NCBI RefSeq assembly: GCF_030272615.1
Contig: NC_081409.1
Coordinates: 880,123,220 to 880,187,219 of the forward strand
Reading direction: 5' to 3'
Source: Cryptomeria japonica
Lineage: Eukaryota; Streptophyta; Pinopsida; Cupressales; Cupressaceae
Length of the DNA: 64,000 nt
Positions within the stretch are counted from its first letter, which is position 1; the number at the start of each line of letters is the position of its first letter. Both the position numbers and the translations under genes were made by a program. This document shows positions 1 to 11,039 of the stretch, in pieces. The notes beneath the pieces are model-generated. The model made no database searches. It saw only the letters and a list, made by a program, of their open reading frames with translations, and was not told the origin of the DNA.

Positions 1-677
1 TAGAAGCTTTAAATGTTGTCTCTGTTTTAGTAGCATGTTGATCTCCAAGCTCTTCTAGCTCAAAAGTAGTCAATTTCCCAAGTAATGTATCTCTAGTAAT
101 AGGGGTATTTGACATTTTTTGAAGTTCATTCATTGCAGTAGCGTTCATCTTGTATGTCAGAGGTAGAACTCTCAAAATCTTTGACACAACCTCACCCTCA
201 TTAACAAATCCACGATAACATTTGATTCCCATGACAATCTCATTCACTCTATCCATGAAAGAACTTATCTTCTCATCTTCTTCCATCTTCAAGGTTTCAT
301 ATCTCACCTGGTAACCTTCAAGTTTTGCAATCTTCACTGCTTGGTTTCCTTCATAAAGAGTTTCAAGATTTAACCAGATCTACTTTGCATTCTCCAACTC
401 TATGACATTTAAAAACTTCTTATTAGATAGGGAACTTAACAATGCTTCTTTTTCTCTGATGTCATTTTCAGCTCTCTTCTGTTCATCAGTAGGTGCTGGT
501 ATACCAAAATTAAGATCATGAGGTGTTTACCCTTTTTTCCACTATCTCCCAAACTTCAGCTCCAAGACATCTCAAATGAATCTTCATTTGATCCTTCCAT
601 ATTCTGTAATTTGTACCATCAAATCTGGGACTCTCCTTTTGGTAGGGATTGAATGTAGAAGTTGAAGTTGACACCAT
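1..677 (-). pseudogene. Copia-type gag (UBN2 family) remnant
   Basis: Read on the minus strand from the ATG at 677, this encodes the N-terminal part of a Copia Gag, the protein that packages retrotransposon RNA into particles. It opens with MVSTSTSTFNPYQ, followed by a typical FDGTNYRIWKDQMKIHL stretch. Downstream are the usual NLETLYEGNQ-like, MEEDEKISSFMDRVNEIV-like and ILRVLPLTYKM-like stretches. The frame shifts near 520-530, and a TAG replaces an expected Trp codon at about 380, so it is decayed. Its start lies about 40 bases inside the primer-binding site, as expected for an element on this strand. The rest of Gag and all of Pol lie left of the window. Confidence 0.85.
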
Positions 678-716
678 TGGATCTCCTCAAGCGGTTAATC
701 TTCTACAAAGAAGACC

Positions 717-731
717 TTACTCTAATACCAA
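717..731 (-). other. Retroelement primer-binding site (initiator tRNA-Met type)
   Basis: On the minus strand this reads TTGGTATTAGAG, one substitution from the plant consensus TTGGTATCAGAG that pairs with initiator tRNA-Met. It sits directly inside the LTR that ends at 733, which fixes the element's orientation. Confidence 0.8.
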
Positions 732-732
732 T

Positions 733-1957
733 TGTTAGACAATTCAGATACCGAGAGAAAATTGAGAGGGGGGTGAATCAGTTTTCCACAAGTATAACAA
801 TTAATGTAAATTATAAACCTTATAACGGAACACAATAAGAACAACATAGTAAAAGATAAAGCATGAAAGCATAGTACACATGATACCAATATTTTTGACG
901 TGGAAAACCCAGTTAAGGGAAAAGCCATGGTGGGAAACCCTACCCACAATCAAATAATACTTTTGTAGCAGTATGTGAAATATTACAATGGGGATTGCAC
1001 TTGCAATCAAGCCAACTATCTAGAGTACACTGCTTATCATAAAGGGAAGTCTCACTAACTTAATAAACATGTAACTACAATCTAGAAAAAATGAACTATG
1101 AATATAACATCTCCTAATGCTGGATACAATTCCGGTTAAGCATAGATGTTTGCCCTGCAATACCAAAATCTTCACAAATCTTCATTGAATGATATAAAAC
1201 TATTCACACATAAAAAAAATTCTCTGAGAATGTAGATATAACCATACCAATACCCAAATTACATGAATAAGTCACCTATACATACAGATCATCAACCTTA
1301 TTAACAAGGTCGACTAAACCCTAAACCCAATAACCCATAATTACAAAAATTACATCACACGATACCACCAAACCAATATTATGATTTACATTACATAGCA
1401 TGAACCTAATTCATATTCCCAAATAATTATATCCTCCATAAATTCTGCTAAGATCAAAATCATACACATTTCACCAACCGGTAGAAACCCTCAGTGCAAT
1501 AACACAAAATAACTAGCCGGATCCAAATAGGACCACCAAATCTGCACAAAATCCAATGCAAAGCTACCAAACAATTGGAACATGATAAAGAACACCTTCA
1601 TCATGATAGAAACCATTTCCATAAGCCAGAACGAAACTAATTAATCAAAATATCAAATATCACCAACTGGTACTGTTAACGGTACTAGGAATATCAACTG
1701 TTAAACCAGAACATAAGTGATAGTTTTCGGAGCACCAAATCATGAACCGAGTGAATATGACAAGCATATGACCATCTAGAATAGCCAGCCAAAACTGAAT
1801 CCACTAGCCTGATCATACTGGATCAGAATCTTTGATAACCAAGTCCAACCGAAACATGTGCAACCGGGATAGTGGCATCCAATCGGGAACATATCTAACT
1901 AGGACACAATGTTGACATCAATGACAATACATAATCAAATCCTGCATATTGCCAACA
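733..1957 (-). mobile_element. 5' LTR of minus-strand Copia element (1,225 bp)
   Basis: On the plus strand the LTR begins TGTTAGACAATT and ends ATTGCCAACA, so the two ends form the short inverted repeat TGTTGGCAAT / ATTGTCTAACA. The left end abuts the primer-binding site, and the right end abuts DUF247 coding sequence at 1958. The partner LTR is outside the window, so the target duplication cannot be checked. The GAGAGGGGGGTGAATCAG stretch near the left end recurs in the LTRs of the element at 4399-11034, which suggests related LTR termini. Confidence 0.85.
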
Positions 1958-2597
1958 AGATTTGAAATTTGGGCTGAGCATTTTAAAGGGAATATCCCAT
2001 CTTCCAAGCAATAATTTCTTCCAAGACAAAGAGTGGGATTTGATTCTCTAATTTAATGAAATCCTTCATGATTTGCGACCTCACTATAGGGCTGAAATTT
2101 GATTCAGAAAAGGATGAAACTTTTGCAAAAGTTGGGAATCTCCATCTTGTGTAAAGAGATCATTATCCACATATTCCAAAGTTAGGGATCTGGAAAACTC
2201 AAGGATGAAACAAGCATCCTGAGCAATCATCGAACCCAAAACCTCACTATTGTAAGGTATTTTCTTATCATAGCAGTGATTTATGTCCTCTTCCCTACTT
2301 ATAATTTTATCAATCACTTCAATGAAGCTAAAGTCAGAGTTACTAGGTTTGTTCTAAATCCTTACAGGCTCTCTACGTACTACCTCATCTTTGAATCTTT
2401 TTCGTTTCTTTGAGTTGTTCATTTTTAAAATCGTAAGGATTAATGAAAACTATTTGAGGTACGTAATCACCCTCACACTCTTTTAATAATCCTCTTGGTG
2501 CACTAAAAATGCAAGTTGACCTATCATTACCTCATGATGCAGATTCAGATGTGAGATCTAATCTACAATCAATCACCCATTTCTCAAGATCAGACAT
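1958..2597 (-). pseudogene. DUF247 (UPF0481) pseudogene split by a Copia insertion
   Basis: Minus-strand translation from the ATG at 2597 aligns with the intact DUF247 protein at 59992-61497. The shared blocks in order are GLLKECEGDYVPQIVFINPY (family VPxIVSIGPYH), a segment with CYDKK, QDACFILEFSRSL, and IPLFVLEEIIAWKMG. The last block breaks off exactly at the LTR boundary at 1957/1958, so the Copia element landed inside the gene and in the same orientation. There are several in-frame stops (one before GNDRSTCIFSAP, one after SL near 1985) and frameshifts. The expected LENQIP block is disrupted. It is non-functional. Any 3' half would lie left of the window, beyond the element. Confidence 0.85.
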
Positions 2598-3488
2598 CGA
2601 AATACTTAACAAGCTAATCTGACCTTATCCAATTGAGAAAGCACTGAATCCTTCATTGTAGGAAGCATATATTTATAATAAATTTTCAATTTTTAAAACC
2701 CAACTTGTGTTAATCTGAAATGTTAACCCTCGCTAACCGACTTAAATTGTCCACCTACATTTTGTTAGGAGTATTTCTTCAAAGATGCAAACAACGAAAG
2801 TTACAATGGTAGATTACTACCTATGTAGAAATTGAGGGTCATGTAGATCATAAAACACTTGAAATGCGATAAAGAAAGGACTGGTAAAGAACAAAGAAAT
2901 ATTTAAAACACATAAAATCAGAAACATACACAAAAACACAAACATTGAAATTCGAGAACTGATTACATATTGCAAGGCATATTTTTAATATCACAATAAA
3001 GCAATATTTTATAGAGGTTGCATCTTTTTGGAACAAATAGTTCACTCCTATATTTATATTGATTATATTTCATGCATTCAATATGCATTATCCAAACAAT
3101 TCAATTAACTGATAGTTCTAAAAATAAATGTAAACGAAATTCTAAACTAGCAGTCTAAAATTAGAACTTCAACATTGTAATTATCAAACTATTGCATGGC
3201 AATGAGGTTCATGCATCAGTTCTCAATAGTCCCCCTTGACGTTGAGACTCACAATTTTATCTCAAAGATTTGACAAATTAGATCTTTGCAACTTGATGTA
3301 ACCTTGTTAGTACTAGATAATTCGATGTGGAAAAATCCAAAAATTTGCAACACACTATGCAACTCATTTCTCTCATTCGTGAGAGATCACAAAGCCTTCC
3401 CTACCTTTCTCTAAAGAAGACCAATGACACTTCAATGTGTCAAGCATAGCAAGAAGCCATTAATTACCTGGGTAGAAAATTCAAACTT
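2598..3488. other. No gene recognised
   Basis: AT-rich sequence with no reading frame or family similarity that I can support. A polypyrimidine stretch at 3229-3237 (purine-rich AAGGGGGAC on the minus strand) could be an old polypurine tract belonging to the gag fragment to its right, but no LTR end is evident. Confidence 0.5.
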
Positions 3489-3779
3489 TTATTTATCACT
3501 AACTTTTCTCACATGCGAACACTTTAGCTTATACAACCCTCTGAACATATTCGTTAACTTTTGCCAACAGAATCCATTGATGCCACCATAGTCAATTTGT
3601 ATACAACCTTTATTCGATTTTTCATTCATCTCTCTATTCCAACATGACTTCTTAGAGTGATTCTTCAACCCACAAATTAAACAAGGGTGAAGATCCCAAA
3701 AATTCTTTGCTTTATGTCCTTCTCTATGACAATGTAAACATTTAATTCTTTTGACTAATTTTCTTGAACTTGTAATACT
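3489..3779 (-). pseudogene. Retroelement gag fragment with two CCHC zinc knuckles
   Basis: The minus-strand frame contains two adjacent retroviral-type zinc knuckles. The first (about 3740-3700) is C-LH-C-HREG-H-KAKN-F, in which the last Cys has become Phe. The second (3683-3642) is C-LI-C-GLKN-H-SKKS-C and is intact. A short Lys-rich region and a stop follow. The fragment is cut off at 3780/3781 where a long repeat begins, so it appears truncated by a later insertion. The family (Copia or Gypsy) is not clear. Confidence 0.6.
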
Positions 3780-3780
3780 A

Positions 3781-4398
3781 ACGATTTTAAAAAATAATTA
3801 CAATTCAATTTTCATGGTGCTGGAAATTAAATAATTTCTAGGTTATGCTCAAGAAGGCCTATTCACATTATATTCCAAATTTTAGAAGAAACTGAGTTGT
3901 ATGAGAAAAATATGAATTTTTTTGTTTTTTGGTTATCCATGGTTTTCGAGCTTCAAAGTCTAAATTTCATGGGAAACAATTTTTAGAGCAGAAAATTTTA
4001 TAAATTTAAATTTTTATTCATGGTGACAGTTATCATGGAGTTTTGAAGTGATTAATTCCTCAAACATTTTACCAGTCACGCCAAAGTCAGAGGTTTGGTG
4101 AATTTTTGAACTTATTACTATAAGTTATAAAGTTTTGAAGATACCCGATCACGCAACCCTTGAAAATAAATTAATATTAAAAAGGTTTAAGATATATATT
4201 AGGAAGTCGGGTGTTTCGAAAACTTTGAAACTGTCGTTTGACAGGTTCTAAAGATTTGAAAATTGTCGATAACCCGACAATGCCAAGTATTTTTCCTGAG
4301 ATGTTGTGACTGGCCAAAGAAATGATTCTTAAAAACTTATTCAAATGGGAATTTATTTATTCTCCATTCATTTTTTGAGAGGCAGTTACAAAAGAAAT
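3781..4398 (+). repeat. Left part of a split LTR (Gypsy-like, non-autonomous)
   Basis: This is about 80% similar by eye to 13837-14440, apart from about 35 extra bases in the right copy. It continues at 11040 after the nested element 4399-11034, so the two pieces make one interrupted LTR. Shared landmarks are the stretches around CATGGTGACAGTTATCATGG and GAAAATAAATTAATRTTAAA. The exact 5' end is undefined: similarity starts at 3781/13837 but there is no clean TG terminus. Confidence 0.7.
4394..4398. repeat. Target-site duplication GAAAT, left copy
   Basis: GAAAT lies directly left of the LTR start at 4399 and is repeated at 11035-11039 directly right of the element. Confidence 0.85.
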
Positions 4399-5183
4399 TG
4401 TTAGGATTAATGATAGTCCCAAAGATACTGAGAGGGGCGGGTGGGGGGGGGGGTGAATCAGTATCTAACCGGTTAGTAGAATATTTAACCTTATTAAGAA
4501 CTTTGCATTTCAAAACAGTGTACCGGTAAATAAAAATTAATGCAATAAATAGGAACAATAAAGACAACATAGAAAACACACCATAACACAAGATGTTTAA
4601 TGAGGAAACTTGGTGTGGGAAAATCCTCGATGGGATTTGTGACCCACAATATTCACTCACTGGCCAATGAATAAATATTACTTACAATGAGAGGCCTGCA
4701 CATGTAGGAAGGCCAACTGCCTAGAGCTCACTGCTCAATAAGAGTCACACTGACTACAAAAGTGGATTATGAAATCCAATACAATGTACTGCGTCAAATC
4801 AGCATCAACTATTCTAGGTTCAATGCCAGTTTAAGCTCATTCTATAACCAAAACCTTCATTGTCAACTATATCAAAATATCATCCATTCATGCTACCTTT
4901 TCTACACAACTCTACTCAACTCCAAATGACCTATAAGATCTCATACATATATATGAGTCTCTTACAATATGCTATGTCGGCTTTACGAAAGATAATTACA
5001 ATTAAATACAATAAACAAAAGTTTGTTCCCTGTTGGCTGGGGTGCCGGTATGCATTGTTGCCACTATCGGTGAAGTATCTATCGATGTATGTTGATGTTT
5101 ATTCTGGTGTCAGTGTTTGCGAGTGGCTTTACTAGATGAGTGTCAGAAGGTGTCTATTCTCATAAGAGTGTAGAATGCCAACA
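4399..5183 (-). repeat. 3' LTR of the element 4399-11034 (785 bp)
   Basis: On the plus strand it starts TGTTAGGATTAATG and ends AGAATGCCAACA, giving TGTTGGCA at the element-strand start. It matches 10238-11034 with few differences: a longer G-run near 4440 here, and about 30 extra bases near the right end of the other copy. Confidence 0.88.
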
Positions 5184-5195
5184 ATATCCCCCTTT
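5184..5195 (-). other. Polypurine tract
   Basis: On the minus strand this is AAAGGGGGATAT, directly upstream of the 3' LTR start TGTTGGCATTC. This is the expected position and composition of the plus-strand priming site of an LTR element. Confidence 0.75.
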
Positions 5196-5453
5196 GGCAT
5201 TGATGGCAACACTCATGAGAAAAATCCAAAAACTGTTTCAAAAGAGTGAAGTCCAAAAAATTACCAAAAAGATGTGCTCCCCCTGAGAAGATGATCGCCT
5301 CTGATTAATCATTTTTCTTTGTCCACTACTCCCCCTTTGACATCAATGACAAAGGTTTTCAAAAATTGTCAAACGAGTGCAAAAATTTCACCTCAAAGTT
5401 TGTAACCAGTTGGTTACAATCTGAAATATATCTGCTAAAACCAAATTTAAACT

Positions 5454-8400
5454 CTACATGAATCTATTGCTGTCGTTTAAGGTTGCCTCAGTTTGTTGGA
5501 TCGTGCTAGTGAGATTATGCATGTGCACTTTCGGTGATCTTTCTCCTTGAACTAATGCCTTAGAGATCCCATTTCTCAGAGAGATAGGGTTGTCCAACTT
5601 AGGACCAAGTTTATACTTAAGTTCTCTGGCATCAGCCTTAATCCTTGCCTTCTCTTCCTCAAATTTCTCCAGTTTCTCCTCAAAACCTGCTATTTCTTGC
5701 TCAATAACTGATATAGGTTCGGATGAACCAATTATGTTATCAGCTATGTCATCTATCTCCTTCTGTACTCTACTTATTTATTTTTCTCTATCCTTTGTCA
5801 AAAGATGTGGCTTGCATGTTTCTCTGTACAGGTCTTTATATTCCAAAATTTTAGTATTCAATGCTGGTAAAAGTGTGTTTATATGTTTTGTACACTTCTT
5901 TATTGTATCCTCAAAGAATTTTTCCTTTTCCTTTTCAACTTTCTCTTTGAATGTGTCCTTATTCACCTTATCAATTGTTATTACATTGTCAGTAATGAAT
6001 TTGGACAATGTGTTCAATTTACCTAAAGAATCCTTTACATGATCTATATTACATTTCGGTGCAATCAATTTAAGAATTGGTATTGTTTTATCAATTTCCT
6101 TGTAAGTGAATGCATTACAATCAGTTATCTTCTTGATAGAGTCTAGGAGTACCTTTGTCACATTAGTAGGCCTGAATTCACTTGATGAAGTATCAAATGT
6201 CTGACCAACTACCTTGATTACCTCTGTGCTTCCAATATTTGTGACCATTTTGCTTGTATTATCCTCTGGTCGATCAGTCTGAGTTTGCATTTCAGCTAGT
6301 AAAGGTTTGGGTTTCTCAGTGATTACCGGTTTCACTACCTTAATATGTACCTGTGCCTCTGTAGGTTTCTCTATGTGCTCAATTATTGGTATCTCAGTTT
6401 CAATAGGTTTCTTAGTGTTAGCATCTATAGCATCATTATTCATTCTAGTATCCAATGGTTGTTCGGTTTGTAATGTTTTCTCTGTTTTCTCTATTTGGAT
6501 CTCAACCTCAATAGTCTCTGCTGGTTGCTCATCAATTTTTTCACTATCAACATTATTAACCTTAACCTCTATATCGTCCTTATCCACAAGAATTTTCACT
6601 TCGTGAGTGTCTACATTCACGGTGAATAGAATTTCAAAATCGGGATTAGTGTCATCATGTGTGATACCTTCACTCTCAGTAACCGGTGGATCATCAGTAT
6701 GTACTAGTGCAATATCCAATGGTGGTGGCAAGTTGTTAGTTATCTTGATGTTTGGTATTCCACCAACTTTACCTTTCCCTCTGTCTCTATCCTTCTAATA
6801 AACTTTGAATGTTTTCTTCGGCCTGTTCAATTCCTCTTGTTTTTCTTTTTCAACAAAAAAAATATCCCATTTATCGATAGTCTCCTCTACAATCTCATTT
6901 ACTCTACCTGCCATCAAACTCACTTGTCAGTGACCACTAGCAAAAACGGATCTGTTAGCCTCACAAATCAGGTCATCAATATCTTCTTTTGAGTTAACCG
7001 GATGTACAGCTAGAAGTTTTTCAACCTTAACTTTCTTGTCCAATTCCATTACTGCAATCCTCTTTGCATCTAACCTTCTATATAGTTCATTAGGCAAGTC
7101 ATCCACAACTTCAATTAAAACTTTCTTATATATATCTAGATGTAAGATTACACTATTTTCAATGCTTTCCTTTTTTGAATCCTTGAATGTGTTATACAAT
7201 TTTCTCACATTAGCCAAATTACCATCATCAGTTATTTCATTTAACAAATTATCCAATGGTGGTATAACCGGTTTCTATTTCTTCTTAGGAGTTAGTTTAT
7301 TTGTCGGTTTCCTTATTGTCTATTGTTTCTTCTTTAAGCTCCTTCTTCTTTTGGGTGGAGGAGAGGGTATCGGTGAAGGTTTTCTCTTCCTTTCAACTCT
7401 TTTGAATTCAACTGGTATCTCACTATCAGAGGATGTGCCAACCGGTGAAATGTGTGCCTCTGGTTGCAGTTTTTCCAGCTCACTAGCCTTTATACCAGTA
7501 ATGTTCATAACATTTTCTTTGATTTCCTTTATCTGATTTGATGCATCTCTTATGTGTTTCTCTCTTTTCTTCCTTTGCTTCATTTTTTTCACATTTCTTT
7601 CAATTGTTTCAACACTACCAAAAACTTCTTTTGTTGGTTCTCTAGGTGCATCTAACAAGGCTTTTACATGAGTCACAATTATGTTGAGATCTACCTCATA
7701 ACCCATTTTTGTTACCCATATAGTTCTAGGTAGTACAACTTCAATCCATTTTTCATTCTTCTTGATTACAAAACAAATTTCTTTATCATATTTATCCACT
7801 ACACTCTATGGTAGTCTTTCTCTTGTTTTCATTTTAGCTTGAAAAACTTTAAAGTATTCAGTGATGTTGTTTTCCTTAGCAATACCCATGCTGGTGAAAT
7901 CTTCCTGTAATTGTTTTCCTACCGGTATGTCATATCCAAAGTCTTTTAGTCCTATACCTGAGATTTCCTTTTTGAAACACAACATTAAGCATACTAAGAG
8001 ATTACCAAAACAAAATGTTCCTTTCTTATCACCTTTAATCTTCTTCAAATTATCTATGAGTTCATCCTTCAGCCATTAACACACATCTATTTTTGCATTG
8101 TTGTTTACCATTTCATAAGCACTATTAATGCAAAGACTAGAAACTGAATTAAGTATGTTTTGCATGTCTAGTCTTGTAACCTAAAATCATACTTATGAAT
8201 CTCACATTGATGTCCTTGATGTCCTTTACTCTTAGAGATCTACTATTAGATATTGCTCCGGTTAGGGTCATGAATTTGTTGTTAGGAACCTTCTTTGTTT
8301 TGTCTGATCTGCTGCCAGTTGAGGGTAAACCTGTTATTGCCCTAATTGCTTGCCGGGTGAATTTGCAGACAGAGTCTAACCAAAGAAATTCTCCATGTGC

Positions 8401-8749
8401 CCTACTTAGGACAATTCTCACTACCGGAAAATTAGGGATATTCAATATTTCCACAAAACCTAAAGTCTCCACAATCTTGTGCTCGGGTTTAACAGTGCCA
8501 TTTTCATCACAAATTACAGTTCTAAACATTTTTAGCAACTCCTCATAACCTAATTCTTCCAAGTTGCAGTGAATATATATCTTAGGGTCTTCAGCATAAG
8601 CTACACCTTTAGGAATCTTTGAAAATGCGCTTATGGAATCATCTTGCTTAGTAACTTTGGGAATAATTTTGAACATGGGCGTATGGCATTTTACATTTTC
8701 CACGATAGTAGGGTTTTACAATAAATTTGGGAGTAGAAGAAGAAGCCAT
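5454..8749 (-). pseudogene. Large unknown ORF of the LTR element (about 1,100 codons)
   Basis: Read from the ATG at 8749 (MASSSTPKFIVKP), one long minus-strand frame runs to a TAG at 5454-5456. It is interrupted by an early frameshift near 8705 and a handful of stops (near 8160, 8070, 7805, 7320, 7280, 6925, 6795 and 5780). The N-terminal 250 residues look globular and include GLPSTGSRSDKTKK and SMILGYKTRHAK; I do not recognise a named family. A basic, Pro-rich stretch near 7370-7320 (PSPIPSPPPKRRRS) could be a nuclear localisation signal. The C-terminal half is acidic and Thr/Glu/Val/Ile-rich, and ends in a Glu/Lys-rich predicted coiled coil (about 5730-5600). No catalytic motif of a polymerase, protease or integrase is visible. 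It lies downstream of gag in the same orientation, so it probably belonged to the same transcript. It may be a structural or mobilisation factor; the function is unknown. Confidence 0.65.
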
Positions 8750-9053
8750 TTGAAAAATACCTTTAGCTATCTGATAATGTCTGAATGCTTGAAAGAAATC
8801 ACTTCACACCTTCGCCTTGAATGCCTTTGCTTATATTTTGCGCTCTTTGCTAATTTGAATGCTCGGTAAATAAAAAATGAGGGAAAACTGATGATTTATA
8901 ATATTTTTTCCTTCAACAACTGCATTAAATGCTTGTTGGTTAAGTGAAAACTTAACACATCTAGCGGTAAAGAAGAAATCTATCTTCTCGCCATCAACTG
9001 ACGGTAATCTGCATGATATTCAAATTGCTGCAATAACCCCAAAGGGTTACTTC

Positions 9054-10200
9054 TCAGTTTGATGAAGAATCTCCTACCGATGGAGTAATACTTTGTTCTA
9101 ATAGTGAAGAAATAGTCTCATCAACATTCTGATTTGTCTTCCTAATCCATTGTTTTGAAAATTCTTGCTTTGCCTCATCTACCTTTTCTTTGCCTTTCAA
9201 ACTGGGTCCTTTATTATTTGTCGGTGAAGTCTTGCTTGTATAAAATTTTGCAATATGTCCAATTTTGTTACAAGCATAACAAGTCACATTATTCTTCTGA
9301 ATAGCTTTTCCATATCCTATGCTAGTTTGTGTTTTGCATTGATTAAATAAGTGCCCGAATCTCCCACAAACATAACATTTCACATTCATTCTGCAGTTTT
9401 TTGAATTATGACCAACTTTGTTGCATTTGGAACATTGACCGATGGATGCATTAATATTCTGATTGTTTCTGAATCTACACTGATTCTCTCTATGACCATA
9501 CTTGTTACAGTTAAAGCATTTCCCATTAAATTTATAAGCACTAGGTTGTCTTACCGGTTTACTGTGATCATGACTGTTTGCAGTACCGAAACTTTCTCCA
9601 ACTTCAAATCCAAGTCCATTTGTATCTCCATTAGGTTTCTGACTTTTCAGCATGTTATCAAATTCTTCTGAGCTTTTCTTGAATTTCTCTTTGTGTTTAT
9701 TTGCATTAACCAACTCATTTTCTAAAATTCTCTTTTGTCTCATAAGTTCAATTTTATCATGTTGCATGTGAATCAGATCTGTCTTCAACATATAGTTTTC
9801 ATGACTTAGTCTTAGATTTTCATTTCCAGCATCATTGAGTCTCCTAGTCAAGTCATCTTCATTCTTTTTCCTGCCTTCAATGTCTTTACAAAACCTCATA
9901 GCCATATCTTGCATTTCATTCTTCATATTATTGTTTTCTTGTCTCAACTTGTTCACAAGTTCAATAAGAGTTTCCTTTTCATCATTATCATTCTGCATCT
10001 TCTCATGAAGTTCTTTTCTTTTATTTTGAGCTATAATAAGATTCTCCTAAAGCCCTTCAATGATATCCTGTGTAGTCCTTAGCTCATCTTCAAGTTTGAT
10101 ATTCTTCAACTTCTCTACATCATAGTCTACAAGAGCTCCTTCCAATTGTTTTCTTAAGTTCTCCATCTGTTCCGATGTCAGAATCTTCCTCAACCTATCA
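9054..10200 (-). pseudogene. Gag-like protein: coiled coil plus four zinc knuckles
   Basis: This minus-strand frame starts near MENLRKQLEGAL (about 10166) and has one stop near 10048. It then runs for 314 residues through a long Glu/Lys/Asn-rich coiled coil (MQNDNDEKETLIEL onward) and four CCHC-type knuckles: C-FN-C-NKYG-H-RENQ-C, C-SK-C-NKVG-H-NSKN-C, C-YV-C-GRFG-H-LFNQ-C, and C-YA-C-NKIG-H-IAKF-Y with the last Cys lost. It ends SVGDSSSN at 9054. The architecture fits a retroelement Gag: the coiled coil for assembly, the knuckles for RNA binding. It directly follows the primer-binding site. There is no capsid motif I can name. Confidence 0.75.
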
Positions 10201-10223
10201 GGATTTTGAAAATAGAGGATCAG

Positions 10224-10237
10224 GCTCTGATACCAAT
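10224..10237 (-). other. Primer-binding site (tRNA-Met type)
   Basis: On the minus strand this reads TTGGTATCAGAGCC, matching the 3' end complement of plant initiator tRNA-Met. It lies immediately downstream of the 5' LTR. Confidence 0.85.
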
Positions 10238-11034
10238 TGTTAGGATTAATGATAGTCCCAAACATACTGAGAGGGGGGGGTGAATTAGTATCTAACTGGT
10301 TAGCGGAATATTTAACCTTATTAAAAACTTTGCATTTCAAAACAATGTACCGGTAAATAATAATTAATGTAGTAAACATGAACAATAAAGAGACCATAGA
10401 AAACACACCATAACACAAGATGTTTAACAAGGAAACTCGGTGTGGGACAAACCTTGGTGGGATTTTTGACCCACAATATTCACTCACTGGCCAATGAATA
10501 AATATTACTTACAATGAGGGGCCTGCACATGCAAGAATGCCAACTGCTTAGAGCTCACTGCTCAATAAGAGTCACACTGACTAAAAAAGTGGATAATGAA
10601 ATCCAATACAATGTACTACTTCAAATAAACATCAACTATGCCAAGTTCAGTACCCGTTTAAGCTCATTCTCTAACCAAAACCTTCACTGTCAACTATATC
10701 AAAATATCATCCATTCATGCTACCTTTTCTACACAACTCTACTCAACTCCAAATGACCTATAAGATCTCATACATATATATGAGTCTTTTACAATATTTC
10801 ATGCCAGCTTTAGAAAAGATAATTACAATTAAATACAATAAACAAAAGTTTATTTCCTGTCGGTTGGGGTGCCAGTATGCATTATTGCTAGTGTCGGTGA
10901 AGTGTCTGCTGGTGTATGTAGATGTCTATGCCGGTGCCGGTGCTTACCGGTGGATCTACCAGATGAGTGCCAAAAGGTTGCCAGGTGGTTGCCATCAATG
11001 ACAACACCAACTATTCTCATAAGAGTGTAGAATA
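10238..11034 (-). repeat. 5' LTR of the element 4399-11034 (797 bp)
   Basis: Near-identical to 4399-5183. Its outer end is damaged: where the other LTR ends GTAGAATGCCAACA, this copy reads GTAGAATA and runs straight into GAAAT. Six terminal bases (GTTGGC on the element strand) are therefore missing while the target duplication is intact. Confidence 0.85.
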
Positions 11035-11039
11035 GAAAT
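11035..11039. repeat. Target-site duplication GAAAT, right copy
   Basis: Matches 4394-4398 and continues into TAAAAAGGGAAT. The same sequence is uninterrupted in the other LTR copy at about 14487 (GAAATTAAAAAGGGAAT), which acts as the empty site. Confidence 0.85.

Larger units (their letters stand above)
4399..11034 (-). mobile_element. Complete non-autonomous LTR element with Gag and a large unknown ORF
   Basis: A 6,636-bp minus-strand element bounded by LTRs 4399-5183 and 10238-11034 and a GAAAT duplication. In element order it has the 5' LTR (right side), a tRNA-Met primer-binding site, a coiled-coil plus zinc-knuckle Gag (9054 to about 10200), a second ORF of about 1,100 codons (8749 to 5454), a polypurine tract and the 3' LTR (left side). 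I find no protease, reverse transcriptase, RNase H or integrase motif in either ORF. This resembles the TR-GAG class of non-autonomous elements, but with a large extra ORF. The LTR termini and primer site resemble those of the Copia element at 1-1957, so a Copia element may mobilise it; that is inference. Confidence 0.85.

Noticed and set aside
5590-6042. Plus-strand 150-codon frame
   Set aside because: It is the antisense shadow of the large ORF of the LTR element; composition is Ser/Phe/Leu-rich as expected of an antisense frame.
7036-7536. Plus-strand 166-codon frame
   Set aside because: Also antisense to the large minus-strand ORF, with no independent motif.
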